A stretch of DNA of 64,000 bases from Nilaparvata lugens (Eukaryota; Arthropoda; Insecta; Hemiptera; Delphacidae): NCBI RefSeq assembly GCF_014356525.2, contig NC_052516.1, positions 22,152,257-22,216,256 of the forward strand, in the 5' to 3' direction. The stretch's first letter is position 1; the number at the start of each line of letters is the position of its first letter. The notes beneath the pieces are model-generated. The model made no database searches, was not told the origin of the DNA, and saw nothing but the letters and a program-made list of their open reading frames with translations. Shown here piece after piece: positions 24,791 to 36,949 of this stretch. The position numbers were made by a program, and so were the translations under genes.

Positions 24791-24977
24791 ATGTTGAATG
24801 AAAAAGACTAAGAAATTGTCGAAAAACCACTGATTTATTGATAATTAGAAAGACCGGTTTCGGTTATTACACCATTGTCAATCTCTGATAAACTGAGTTT
24901 ATAACCGAAACCGGTCTTTCTAATTATTAATAAATCAGTGGTTTTTTGACAATTTCTTAGTCTTTTTCATTCAATAT
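24791..24977. repeat. Long foldback hairpin, 77-bp arms
   Basis: Arms 24791-24867 and 24901-24977 are reverse complements with 3 mismatches in 77, around a 33-nt loop. The arms include GACCGGTTTCGGTTAT. There is no reading frame. It could be a foldback MITE, and its transcript within the ABC pre-mRNA would form a long stem. Confidence 0.93.
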
Positions 24978-25444
24978 GAATAATTACCACAATATCAACT
25001 TCTCAACTACACAAAAATATACTCATAATTGATGGATTGAAATGAAATTAAGGAGAAAATAATTTGTGTGAAGAGTAACAAATGAAAATTATGAATTTTA
25101 AAGAGTATGTAGATAAGAATGAAAAAAGAAGAGAATTGATGATTTTATGGAAAAAATAATGTAAGAATGAGTTATGCAAAGAAAAAGATAAATTTTTAAA
25201 ATTATCAAGACAAAAAACAAATAGGCACACAAAAACCGAAAAATGGAGTTTTCAATATAAAAAAATCATTCTCAAATTAGACCATCAAGATTATCAGTGA
25301 GTTTAGAACTTGAAAGATTAACAACTTCTATGAATTTATAACCATAATATTGAAGATACATCTGTCTGTATTTCATTACTAATAACAATGCTATGATTTC
25401 ATATAACAATGATATGATTTCATTACTAATAACAATTATTAAAT

Positions 25445-25727
25445 AAGGAGGAGGAATGAGGAGGTACTGCGAAGAGTAGGAGAGGAAAGGAATATTATGT
25501 CAGTGATAAGGAGACGAGAACGGAACTGGCTGGGACACTTGAGGTATGACGGCCTCCTTGAGACGGCAATGGAAGGGACTGTGGATGGAGGGAGGGTGCT
25601 GACGCGGAGTAGAGTGGATGATGTCAGGGGGGAGGGAAAATACTCGATGCTGAAGAGAATAGCACAGGACAGAGAGGAATGGAGAAGGAGGAATCATGTG
25701 TGGGGCTGTCCTAGGGAAGAGCACTGA
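25445..25727 (+). pseudogene. Non-LTR retrotransposon C-terminal fragment
   Basis: Open frame reading NEEVLRRVGEERNIM, RRRERNWLGHLRYDGLLETA and REEWRRRNHVWGCPREEH, then stop. The R-NW-GH-LR-D-LL-T ... R--W motif is the extreme C-terminus of a common insect endonuclease-RT family. Everything upstream is missing (5' truncation). It is antisense to the ABC gene. Confidence 0.75.
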
Positions 25728-25770
25728 TGATGATCTTGATTATTATTGAATATGAATAATTATAATTTAC

Positions 25771-25881
25771 CTGTAATCGTTTGGTTGAAACCATAGCTTC
25801 GGCAATCTGTCCAATACCTTGCGGGAAATATATTGTCAAGGTTTGGCGCAAGATATTGAAGAACGAAATCACAGTAAACAC
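25771..25881 (-). CDS. ABCC4-like exon: TMD1, helix near TM6
   Basis: 37 codons, phase 0 at both ends. The acceptor is TTGGTTTCAG and the donor ACAG|GTAAAT. It encodes VFTVISFFNILRQTLTIYF, then PQGIGQIAEAMVSTKRLQ. The FP-I-SEA-VS-RIQ style end is the conserved junction between TMD1 and the NBD1 linker in this family. A copy of composite repeat A begins about 35 bp upstream of the acceptor. Confidence 0.93.
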
Positions 25882-26044
25882 CTGAAACCAAATTAAAACA
25901 ATATGCAATTCATATTACTTTCCTTGCCCTATTACCATAGGTAAGGAAAGTATTGCTTTCCGAAAAAAATAAGGTACCCGAATTTCTAAATTTATATACG
26001 TTTCAAGGTCCCCTGAGTCCAAAAAAGGGGTTCTTGGGTATTGG

Positions 26045-26089
<45 letters not shown>

Positions 26090-26092
<3 letters not shown>

Positions 26093-28074
26093 GATGAATT
26101 TTTTAAATAGACCTCATGAGAAGAGAGAAAAATTGTGATTACCTTTTAAAATGAAAGAATTTGCTAAAGGAATGGTTAGCGACCGAGCGATAAAGCTTAC
26201 TTATCAGTAACTGTATATCAGATAAGAAACCTGCCTTATCATATACGCTAGCACATGTACATTGTATAAGAGGAACTATGTCTAGGAGATTAAGCAGTTG
26301 TAAGAATTATATAAATTAAATTATTATCGTAATTAAAGGAATTATATTCTATTGCTTACCACTGACGTCACGTCTACGTCACAATCGTTCTACCAATGGC
26401 AAATTTTCATGCAAATTTATTACACCGAGATTCTCAGAGAAAGATTCTAGCCAAGAAGCTTAGAAGAAGACGTTGCACTTCCCTTTTAAAATCCTCACCG
26501 TCAAGACCTCGTTAAAGTTACCAAGACCTATTCGTAAAAATTTTCGTTCGATTTTATATGTTTTATTTGTGAGCCAATATTTTTAGGCTATTCTATTTGT
26601 TATTTGTAAATCTATTTTTATCAATCGATAAATCAAAAGTCCAAAGTTAAATTATCCCTTAATTAATTTGGTGAAGGAAATATTAAATTAAAATTCCCCA
26701 CGTGCTGAGACCGAAGCCTGGACCGCCGCCGATCAAACGATTTTGATCTAAAGAAGAAAACCACGACCGTCAAGGAGTTTCACGTGAGTTATAACTTTAA
26801 AGGGGCCCCAATCTATGCTTCGAAAATATTACAGTGCAGAAAAATATAAAATTTTCTTCGTTAAATTATTGGCTACGCCGACAAGCGCTTTTAGTTATTA
26901 AGAGCCTAGAATTTATTCATATAGAATTCATAAGAACTTGTAGTTGATTAACTATCCTCCGCTGCCAGAACCACGACCCCGAACAATTTCAAAAAACATT
27001 TTTTATTCATTTTTCACTATTTTTTTCAAAACTGTTAACTTTTATCAATTGTAAAATTCTGTCAGATCATGCATGGTATCATGCAAGTACAAGAAAATTG
27101 CTAATCATTTTTGTTAATGTTAAACCACTTTCAATCTGTAAATCATATTCTGAATCTGCACTGTGAGATCATATATTTTATTATAATATATTTCAATTTT
27201 GTTAATTTGTTTTCTGAGTTCGATTATTTCTTAAGCCTGTCAATTATAGTGTCTGATACGTTCTATATCATCAAGAACCGATCAAATACGATCATTGAAA
27301 TAATTGAATTAAGCTGAATATTGGAACAGGTCTAAGTGGATGTAGTGAGTGGGGTCAGATCGAGATATTCGTTCTTTGTCCTTACCTGCTCATATATCAG
27401 CTTTTATCTGTTACCAACCTCGACTTAGGAGCGAATACATCAACAGTACAGCAGATGCAGCCAGAGATCATATAATTTCCTACAATAGAGCTTAAAACCC
27501 GACAAGACTCTGTTCTCGAAATATATTCTGAACGATATTTGGTCCAAGTACCGTATTTCAATCCTTCAGAACTTATTAGAGACGCAGTCCCGTAAATGAT
27601 CTACATCGGGATTTTTGCTCGACCTGTATGATTTTGTATGCTCATTCTTCACAGGTAATAATTTTAAGGTATCGGTATTCAGTGTTCAGCGTCCGCTACA
27701 CTACTTATAAAAATTTCATCACCATACAATCTGTCATAAGAAGAATCAAGGGTGAGCGAGCGTTTAGGTCTCCTGCGATTCCAACAATTGTATTGAATCT
27801 TGTAGTGAGTCAATCAGTCTGGTGTACACTTAGCGTCCATGCACGCAGTTACAAAATTTATAACCTCAACACCATTGACTCAGTGCAAGATTCACCCTAC
27901 GTGTATCGACTTATCCTTGGAGGTGAGAGTGACTCCCCAGGAAAAGCTTCACATGATTATACATGTGTGAGGCGTGTAAAATAAAGCTTCACACGATTTG
28001 GCGCCCAACGTGGGGCATTTAAAAAGTAGCATTACAGGATTATACATATGTGAAGCCCCAGGAAAAGCTTCACA
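26090..28074 (+). mobile_element. LTR-type element without coding capacity
   Basis: Begins TGTGATGAATTTT and ends AAAAGCTTCACA (TG...CA with TGTGA/TCACA inverted ends) inside an AT repeat whose ATAT flanks can serve as the target duplication. At 27999-28016 lies TGGCGCCCAACGTGGGGC, a match to the tRNA-Lys primer-binding site used by many LTR elements, shortly after AAAGCTTCACACGAT. Only 58 bp follow. CCAGGAAAAGCTTCACA occurs at both about 27936 and 28058. This fits a long 5' LTR with primer site whose internal region was deleted by recombination. A TATATAAATT near 26308 may be a promoter. Confidence 0.6.
27999..28016 (+). other. tRNA-Lys-type primer-binding site
   Basis: An 18-nt match to the complement of the tRNA-Lys (CUU type) 3' end, from memory of the retroelement primer site. 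Its position after an LTR-like CA end supports it. Confidence 0.65.
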
Positions 28075-28080
28075 ATATAT

Positions 28081-28163
<83 letters not shown>

Positions 28164-28887
28164 TGTGTGTTGTGTGTGTGTGTGTGTTGTGTGTGTGTGT
28201 GTGTATGAGTGTATGTGCGTCTGTGTACACTATATCTCATCCCCCAATTAACGGAATGATTCAAAATTTGGAACTTAAGGTCCTTTCACTATAAGGATCC
28301 GACACGAACATTTCCGATCAAATGTAATTCAAGATGGCGGCTAAAATGGCAAAAATGTTGTCAAAAACAGGGTTTTCCGCGATTTTCTCGAAAACGGCTC
28401 CAACAATTCTGATCAAATTCATACCTAGAGAAGTCATTGATAAGCTCTATCAACTGCCACAAGTCTCATATCTGTAGAAATTTCAGGAGCACTGCACCAT
28501 CTATGCAAAGTTTGATTTTAGATTCTCAATTATCAGCCTCCATAATCTTCATTTACAATTTAAACAAAAAATTTCAAGTGAAAAAGATTGAGCATGAAAA
28601 TCTCTGCAATTAATGTTCGTTAACATGTTCTCCTAAAATTGAAAATAGGCTTGAAATTTGAGAAAATGTGATTATTAAATTGCAAACTGTTGGCAACTGT
28701 TGGTTCTATTAAATCATCCACTATAAAGAGATAGCGGACCTTGTGTGTCTCCAGCGTTATTGTCCTATCACCAGCTGTCTCATATCTTTGAATAGTAGAC
28801 TTGAGATGTCCGTGAACACTAGCGTCAGGTGATCAATTTTCATAATGGCAAGGAAAGTTGTATGAGTGTTCTACACCAAATTTTTTT

Positions 28888-30301
28888 ATTGTATTCTCAG
28901 TGCTAGGCAATTGAAAAATGAATTGAGAACTTCCACAAGAATAAATATTCACTTGAAAAATATGAAAATTCAAGTTCACTGAAAATTTGGCTCAGAAAAT
29001 AAACTTTTTCAAGAATTTGTATATAGGATTAAATATAGAATCCTAGATTTATAGATTGAATGTAGAACATAGAATAAATAATATAGTATACAGGGTGGGT
29101 GAAAAGTCCGAGAACGGCTCAATATCTCATACACGAAGGTAATTTGACGGTGGGTGTGATTGGTGATCCTAATCACATCGAAAAAAACTTTACAATGACT
29201 TTAGAAATCTGGTCCGCCATCTTGGATACGCCATATTTTTTACGCTATTTTTAAATTCTAAACTCAACTAACCTAAAAATCAATTCATAAATAGAAAACA
29301 GAGCAGACAACGCAAACACAAGCGGTGTCTCCTACTTGCATACTTAGCGCTTATATGAGCTATAAAAACAAAGTAAGGCCACAAGGGCGAATCAGCTGAT
29401 AAAAAATCTTCAAAATAAATAAATACGTGAGCATTTGCTCCAGAGTTCAGAAGCATAAGTTAAGAGTATAAAGTAAAGCTTATCCATAAAAAATGAGCAA
29501 ATGCTTATGCTTCTACCTAATGCTCATTAGCAAAACCTTTTGCTCCATGCTCATGCTCATGAGCATATATTTGTTCTTATTCATATTGTTCGCTTTCTTG
29601 AGATATCGATTTGCAGTTTCCACCATTCATTTTTTCTTGAAATTCCCTATCAAAATCATGTATCGCTTCATGTATCAATTCCTTCCTTAATCATGTATCA
29701 ATTTCTTCTTCCATAATAAATTTTTTATGCTTTTGTACTCCAGAGCGAAGCTCGGTCCCCGATATTAATCTTATAATAGCCTTCTTATAATTGTCTACAC
29801 TCTTATCTTCTTAAATGCCTATTTCCTATTTTGTGATGGCTATCTTTATATCAGATAGCTATGTTTTGTATTTATTCTTTTGTAGCAATAATGGTGATAT
29901 ATATCATGGTTGAATCTGAAAAGAGTTTTATAGTTCTCAACTATTGGTTGTGATCGTATCTGGTATAGTTTCCTCTTCCTCATACGAATTAGTTGAGCCA
30001 TTTTACTATGAGCAAAAGGTGAAAAGCTGCTCCTAGACTAGACTCACCTTTTTTGAAGCATTTGCTTCATGAGTTAAGCAAATGCACTAGTTTATTCATA
30101 CAATTTTGAGAAAATGCTCAACTTTATTCATAACAATGGGGTATTGTTTGTTCAAACTTTTAAAACGTTTGTCCTTTGTGAATGTCGAACGAACATTTTC
30201 AAAGAGTGGATCCATCTTTGGGTTGTTGACTTTGTGTTATTTTTTAATATAAAAATTGGAAAAAAATATAACAACGCTCAATTATGATAATAATTACCTA
30301 C
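28888..30301 (-). other. Intron with dispersed-repeat relics
   Basis: ACAGGGTGGGTGAAAAGTCC at 29091 looks like a transposon-derived end but has no partner here. GAGCGAAGCTCGGTCCCCGA at 29742 recurs at 49980 and, inverted with a one-base insertion, near 34120. No coding sequence recognised. Confidence 0.5.
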
Positions 30302-30440
30302 CTTTTCAGCATTAATACTCGACCCAGTGATAACATAGGCGAGAATACTCATGAATACAGCCAGTCTTGAATGGAAAATTATGAATGATAACAACAGGGC
30401 TCTCACGTAAGATGTTTTGCGTATTTCGTTCAGTTCTTTC
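30302..30440 (-). CDS. ABCC4-like exon: TMD1, helix near TM5
   Basis: 139 nt, phase 2 in (AG+G gives Arg), phase 0 out. The acceptor is TTTTGTTTTAG and the donor AAAAG|GTAGGT. It encodes KELNEIRKTSYVRALLLSF, then IIFHSRLAVFMSILAYVITG and SSINAEK. The hydrophobic run from ALLL to YVITG is one membrane helix. It aligns with the MRP4 segment ending in a V-F-type boundary before the next exon. Confidence 0.92.
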
Positions 30441-31231
30441 CTAAAACAAAACACAGAATAAGAGTTTTCACTTTTTCCTAACGTTTCTACTTTTATTCGA
30501 ATATAATAGGCAGGTTTAACAATCAATAATTACGTTTTAATTTTATTTCGCATTAATATAATTATAATGAAAATGCAAATTAATAGATCATATTAGGTAC
30601 CCTTTTAATATTAATTTAATTATTTTTTAAAATTCCTATTGTTCATACAAGAAGCTCTAAATCACAAATTGAACAACGAATATTATACATTTTTAACGCG
30701 TTTCAATGGCGTTTTGTAACGAAATCAATGCCGTGAAAGCCAATGAAGGCCGTATAACAGGCTAAAAAACGTTTCCTGGTGATATTTTTCAAATTTTATG
30801 AATTTGTATACTATTAAGTTATCAAAATGAAAAAGTTTTCACAGGAAAATTTTTTTCCGATGGTTACTTTTTGAGATATGAGAGCCTAAAGTTTAAATTT
30901 GTGGGACAGATAATTTCAAATTCGGTAAGAGATTAATCGAAAAAAAACCCTGTGAAAACTTTTTTATTTTGATCACTTGATAGACAAATCGAAAAACTAT
31001 CACAAGTGAAAAGTTTTTTTAGCCTGTTGCACAGCCTTACGAATCTGACTATAATGCGATGGCATCATTCAACCGCGGTTAGATTTAATACATGTTTGTA
31101 CAACTGGCAGTTGATGTAATAACTTGCTTCATTCAAATGGTCTACTATGCACTACTCACACCCAGGACTATTTATATCCAAGTCGAAATTTCGAACAAAA
31201 GACCTCCATGACCAGGTGAATCTATCAACCA

Positions 31232-32507
31232 CTCGCTGGCCCGACGAACTTCGTACCGCCAAATAGGTTAATGCGTCTCATGACAATCTTTAACTGGTTG
31301 CACACCAGAGGAGGCGCGATGCGGCATTTTGCATCCAGGTCCAAATTGAGCTTATTGGTTTGAATGGAAGAACTCACACAGACTGAATCGGGCATGGCGT
31401 GGAACGGTGTGATAATAAGGCAATCTCCATAGGATCAATACTTTTGTGTCAGCAAGCCGCGCCTCCTAAGGTGTGCTTAGCCTTAGCTTGATCTGATGCA
31501 CTATGTTTTTATGATAATTATCCAACAATCAATATTTACATTTATATCTCAATATGTAGTTCATATATGCTTAGTTAGTTGTGCAGCAGTTATTTTTAGT
31601 TATAGTTGAATGTAACTTGCTGGGAATTGGATGGTATAATATACCTTGGTGTGTTATATATCTTGGTGTGTTACCTTGGATGGTATATATAATTATCTCC
31701 TTGCTGCTGATTTTCCCGTGCATATTCTAAATTTACAGCATTTCGAGTGTACGACCAGGTTTGGACGTCGTTGTACCGCGGCATAATTAAGAATTAAAAT
31801 TTTGTGAATCAGTAGAAAGAGGATTGAAAAATCTGGTGTGGCGCACTCACACAAATTTCCTTGCCGTTATGAAAATTGATCACCTGACGCTAGTGTTCCC
31901 GCGCATCACAAGTCTACTATTCAAAGATTTGAGCCAGCTGGTGACAGGGCAATAACGCTGGAGACACACATGAGGTCTGCTATCTCTTCATAGTGAATGA
32001 TTTAATAGAATCAACAATAATTTGCAATTGAATAATCACATTTTCTCAAATTTAAAGCTTATTTTCAATTTTAGGTAAAAATGTTACTGAACATTAATTG
32101 TAGAGATTTCCATGCTCAATCTACTCCACTTGATTTTTTTTGTTTCAATTGTATCTGAAGCCTGATAATTGGGAATCCAACTGCAGTGCTGGGGCGGAGC
32201 TCCTGAAATTTTTACAGATATGGGACTTGTGGCAGTTGATAGAGCTTATCGATGACTATTTCAGGTATGAATTTGATCAAAATCGTTGGAGCCGTTTTCG
32301 AGAAAATCACGAAAAACCCTGTTTTTGACAACATTTTCGCCATTTTAGCCGCCATCTTGAATTGCATTTGATCGAGATTGTTCGTGTCGGATCCTTATAG
32401 TGAAAGGACCTTAAGTTCCAAATTTCAAGTCATTCCGTTAATTGGGAGATGAGATATCGTGTACACAGACGCACATACACTCATACACACACATACTGGA
32501 ACAAGGT
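31232..32507 (-). mobile_element. Composite repeat A, copy 6, with Helitron-like terminus
   Basis: Inverted relative to 10513-11380. It has the Helitron-like end (rc GGCCAGCGAG, here CGAG instead of CTAG), the ACCGCGGCAT block, the linker TTTTGTGAATCAGT, and family A from AAAAATCTGGTGTGGC down to the (CA) tract at about 32480-32504. It stops at TGGAACAAGG instead of continuing into the 5' half. Confidence 0.75.
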
Positions 32508-32542
32508 AGCATACGTAGAATACAATATCGTATGGGTCTTCG

Positions 32543-32693
32543 AAAGCCAGTTACATGCACGTTGATTTTTGTACGATTGTTTTTTGCCATCCTTATGAAT
32601 TCGAATAAGTGCAACTTGTCAAACATCATCTGTTTGATCTAATAGAATTTTATAAGGACGGTAAAAAATCGATGTGTATGTAACTGGCTTTTA
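32543..32693. repeat. Imperfect foldback element
   Basis: AAAGCCAGTTACATGCACG at the left and rc of ATGTGTATGTAACTGGCTTT at the right, continuing to TGCCATCCTTAT / ATAAGGACGGTA. The left arm carries about 15 extra bases. It starts soon after the truncated repeat A, suggesting a small element inserted there. Confidence 0.7.
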
Positions 32694-32993
32694 CTAAACA
32701 GGCTTCACGAATTACAATACGATAATAGGATAGTTGATACAATACATGGTTTTAATTCAGATTCATTCATTGATAGAAATAAAAGGAGATTCCGGTGTCG
32801 ATAGCATCGAAGTCGCCAGGCTGGTCTGGATCATTTATGAATTTCTCAGTATGCAGTATCCACTCAGCAGCTCTTATACAAACACAAACATTAGTTTCGT
32901 TTTACTTGGAATAGTAAGACATTATTCATTATGTCCATTATTACAATAGATCAATTCAGATCCAGTTAGCTGTTAGAGTAATATAATGTAATT

Positions 32994-33080
32994 ACATTCT
33001 ATACTCACTGTTCAGATCAGCACAATGTTTATAGCCTACTGTATGCAGTGAGTATAGAATGTTACATTCTATACTCACTG
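32994..33080. repeat. Three alternating 17-bp units
   Basis: ACATTCTATACTCACTG at 32994, its exact reverse complement at 33046, and the direct unit again at 33064. This yields two alternative hairpins. Confidence 0.9.
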
Positions 33081-33499
33081 ACTGCATATTTATACTGTGT
33101 AATAGATTTTATTGATTGTTGCAAAGATTTTAAGTCAATGATTCAACAGGAAATCCATGGTAATATTCAACGATTTCAACCTAATGAATTAGATTGTTGT
33201 ATGACAAAATTGAAATCCCGACAACGTAAATAATTCAGTGAAGTTAACTGTACAAGGTTACTTTTTCTCGTATTTTATTGAGTGATAATGGGAGATGATT
33301 TCTGATTCCATATTTGGATTCAACCTTTTGAAGTTTGAAACTTTCAAAGCTGGAATTTTTTTTTAAACTAGAACTTTTAGGGCCGTTTTCCGAGCTCAGG
33401 ATTTAGCTAAGTCCCAGACTCTAAACAGCAATAGTCAGAAAATTGGCTTTCCAAAAGGTCAGCTTTTATAATAGAAGTCTTAGTTTTTTTTTCTCATTT

Positions 33500-33780
33500 C
33501 TATAATTGGAAACGTTTTTCAATAGTTATGAGACTTGAAAGAGCGAAAAATGGAAGAAAAGAGTCCATTGTAACTCCCAGGTATTTCTGTGACTGTTTCT
33601 TGTGAACTGTGTATGAAGTGTTATTCCGTTGGTTTCTGATTATTATCTTATCTCCTGTTGGCTGTCCATGTTGAGTCACTGAAAAGGTCAGAAAAAAGGT
33701 TTTCTCATAGTTTAATGTGAACAGATTTCCATTCAACCATTGAGACACCCTCTGTAGTCCAATCTCAGTTTCTCTCCAGA
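33500..33780 (-). pseudogene. Non-LTR reverse transcriptase fragment
   Basis: Reads SQWLNGNLFTLNYEKTFFLT and, further on, KYLGVTMDSFLPF. The WL--N-LTLN--KT---F segment and KYLGV-MD are the post-palm RT motifs of non-LTR elements. Surrounding sequence 32700-33499 and 33781-34887 shows no other part. Confidence 0.6.
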
Positions 33781-34887
33781 AGTTTTATTTTGTTATAACA
33801 TTTAATCAATGTTAAAAATCAATAGGCTTCTTCCTCATAATTACCAAGATCAAAAGCTCACTTATGTTAAAAAACTCAGTTCATGCTTGAATTTGTAGTC
33901 CATATGATGATTTATCCAGTTTCGTGATAATCTTTCCATTTGATAAAGATATTTCTCAACTATTTTTAAATTATTATTTTTTCATTCAAGAATATTATAA
34001 TTCCTTCAGCATTATTCAGTTCATTTAATAATTTCTCATTTTATTTTCAGTCACCTGTTAAATTCGTTTTTCAAATGTGAAAATATTGATACTGATGGGC
34101 ACGCATCATAAAAAATATCGGGGCACCGAGCTTCGCTCGTTATTAATTCATAAAACTATTGATGAACAGAACACAATTCTTTAAAATGATTGGTGAAGGA
34201 CTAACAGGCACAGCACAAAACTGTTTTTTCCTCGAATTTTGATTTATACACTATAAATAGTCCAGAGAGTAGGTTATTTTCCATAAACTTGATTCCAGGT
34301 TCATTTCTCAGTCCAAACATTTGAAAACAAAAAAGTTCTTAGTCTATTTAGATTGTTTTAAAACCAAATTGACTAACAAAATAACACTCACTAATAACTT
34401 GAAATTGTCAAATAATCATTAACTTTGTAAATTATGATATACTCTAGTTTAGAATGATTATCATGTCATTTCATAAAATCAGATTATTTTGATCAAGTTG
34501 ATTAAAATTTCTAGATGAAATTTCTCGCTGATTGATTACACAGCTGGAAATTATTTTGTTTCTCTCCCACACACGCATCTTATGTTTCGACAGACGACGA
34601 AATTATCATCTGTTTTTCCAAGAATGAATAATTATTATCCTTTTTATGTCTTTCAGCGAGTTTTCCCAGGGATTAGCCCTAGTGCAATCGAATTTTTATA
34701 TCATAAACCTACTATGTTCCAAATTTCGTGAAAATCGTTAGAGCCGTTTTCGAGATCCGTTGAACATGAATGACCTTATAAATAGCCAGTTAGCCAGATA
34801 TGAAAATAAACAGATCAAAATTTATATATTCAGAAATAGCTCGCTTAATATGAAAGGATATGGAAATCCTGCCTTATAGAAATATAC

Positions 34888-35225
34888 ACAGCTAGACATC
34901 TGTGTAATGCATGCAATGAATAATCCACTTGTCAGCGGATTGATTATGAATAATTCTATAGTCTGATTAATCCTATCTTCAAAGTTGATGATTTATATAG
35001 TGATATCAGAGTATGGAGGAATTCCTTTTCTTCTCATTTATTATCCTTAAAATGCAAAATTTTAAAAAACCTTGTGTATACATCGACGCGCAGTTGAAAA
35101 AGGAGTATTCCTGCCAAATCTCATATGATTCTATCAACGCGTTCGGCCGTAATCGCGTTACATACAGACAGACAAAAGCCAATCGAGTTGAAACATAGAC
35201 CTCACTACGTTTGGTCAATGAATAG
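34888..35225 (+). repeat. Repeat B, 3' half
   Basis: Shares ATAATTCTATAGTCTGATT, TTATCCTTAAAATGCAAAAT, CCTTGTGTATACATCGACGC and AGACCTCACTACGTTTGGTC with the B copies at 20384 and 54027. There is no reading frame. Confidence 0.75.
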
Positions 35226-35964
35226 CGCATTAGCATTTTTCTCATTTTATCTCAATCAGTGTCGTCGGTATGCTCTTCAGCCTACCCGCAAGTGGCACTA
35301 GATTATACCTGGTTCCAGACAATTAATGCATTATCAATGATTCTCAAATGACATAATTGGAAATGATAGTCTATCATATCCAATCTCTCCTTGGAACCAA
35401 TCCTTTAATTGAGAAACAGACTCTATTCTGGCCTGGATTGAATCAAGGGTTTGAAATGCCAAGTAATAAACCTAAACTGCCTGACAGGTATTTAATATAT
35501 AATACAATATTCCACTTACAGTTTTCCTACCAATTCTACTACTGATCATTTAACATTCAAATAAACATTCCAAGTATGGATATAGGCTAATTAGTACTGG
35601 GATTCGAGAAAGTACACGTTTCACAGTGCCTCCCAACTGTAAATTCCGATGTGGTCCTCGACATTATTGCTTGTAGGTGAGGGAGTACATAGAAACATTT
35701 TTTTGGGAACCCCTGGTCTACATTGCGTTTTCGCTATTTGTGCTTATTTAAAAAAATAGAGATTCCGGAACTGCTATACCATGAGCTTCCTGATAGTGAT
35801 AGAGTACCGTACTCCATTTTATGTTGCATTGTTGAGAAACTTTCAGCTACCCAAATTAGATTATTTAATAATATGAACTGGAAGGACTCACTACTCACAC
35901 AACTCTGATTCCTCATTCTTTATCTTATCCAAGATACCCTATCCTATCAACCCTCCCTATCTGA

Positions 35965-36133
35965 GAAGTACACCTTTTCCAACTGTATTTGAGAAAGTAT
36001 TAATTGAGAATAGTCATTAGTATTGAGAAAACGTCAGATGTAAATGAGAATAGTCAATTGCATTTGAGAAGTCATCACTTGTAGTTGAGAATAGTGAATT
36101 TTATCTGAGAAAGTATCATTTTAACTTGAGAAC
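35965..36133. repeat. Minisatellite F, left part
   Basis: Loose ~24-bp units alternating TTTGAGAAAGTAT and TTGAGAATAGTCA. It stops at 36133 at a non-LTR insertion and continues at 41542. An inverted version lies at 43170-43410. Confidence 0.75.
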
Positions 36134-36949
36134 AATAATTGAATAGAATAGAACAGAACTTTATTTGCACTTCTTTCAACATTACAGAAAATGAAAATAA
36201 TACCTCCAATTCAATTCAAACTCAACTAAATTTCACAAATAAATTGAACAAGCATTCTTTTCATCATAAATAAAAGTTCTTTAGGCTTAGCCGAGGCCGT
36301 CAGCCGAGTAGATAGATTTCTTTATCATACATTATACCAATATTGAATAATTATTATTGTTCTTGTGATTACATAATTCACTCAATAATTATTTCTCCCT
36401 ATCATTCCTATCCAATTCCTCCTTCTTCTCATACCTAACTAATTTCTCGTAATTATCATAACTAAACATTGTAACTCAACTTTTAAAAAGCAATTCACAC
36501 TCTTAAATTCACCCTCTTAAGGGACCTTGTATGCGTCAATGTGGCTGGACTTATAAAATATACAAACAACATAATTATTAACTTCACGAACAAAAAACCA
36601 AAACTTTGAAATTTAAATAGAGTCACCTCTTACTTTGTACTCTACAAAAATAAAATTGAATTAAAATACAGTCAACTTTCAATTAATTCATCAGTAATCT
36701 AAAAAAGAGAAATAATATACAGAAACAAAAGAGAGAAAGAATAAATAAGTAAAACAAAACCTCTTAAAAATCTTAGAATAATCAATCAATTAAGTCATCT
36801 GCATAGATCAAAGCACTACTTAATAATACATAAAGTCTTGCGGCTTCTCATGTTTATGATAAAATACTACTTTTATAGCTAATAACTCTAATAATAATCC
36901 TAAAAAGACTTTTCCACTTAACATTAAAATGTACATTTCACAATATGCA

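Larger units (their letters stand above)
25915..28887 (+). mobile_element. Repeat A, copy 5, split by an LTR-type insertion
   Basis: The 5' part runs from TACTTTCCTTGCCCTATTAC to a (TA)n tract at 26048-26089. The 3' part resumes at 28075 with (TA)n and (TG)n and runs to ACACCAAATTTTT. The order of blocks is identical to copies 4 and 6. Confidence 0.85.

Noticed and set aside
27628..27984. 118-codon plus-strand frame before the primer-binding site
   Set aside because: Lies inside the LTR-like sequence, with no gag or other retroelement motif.
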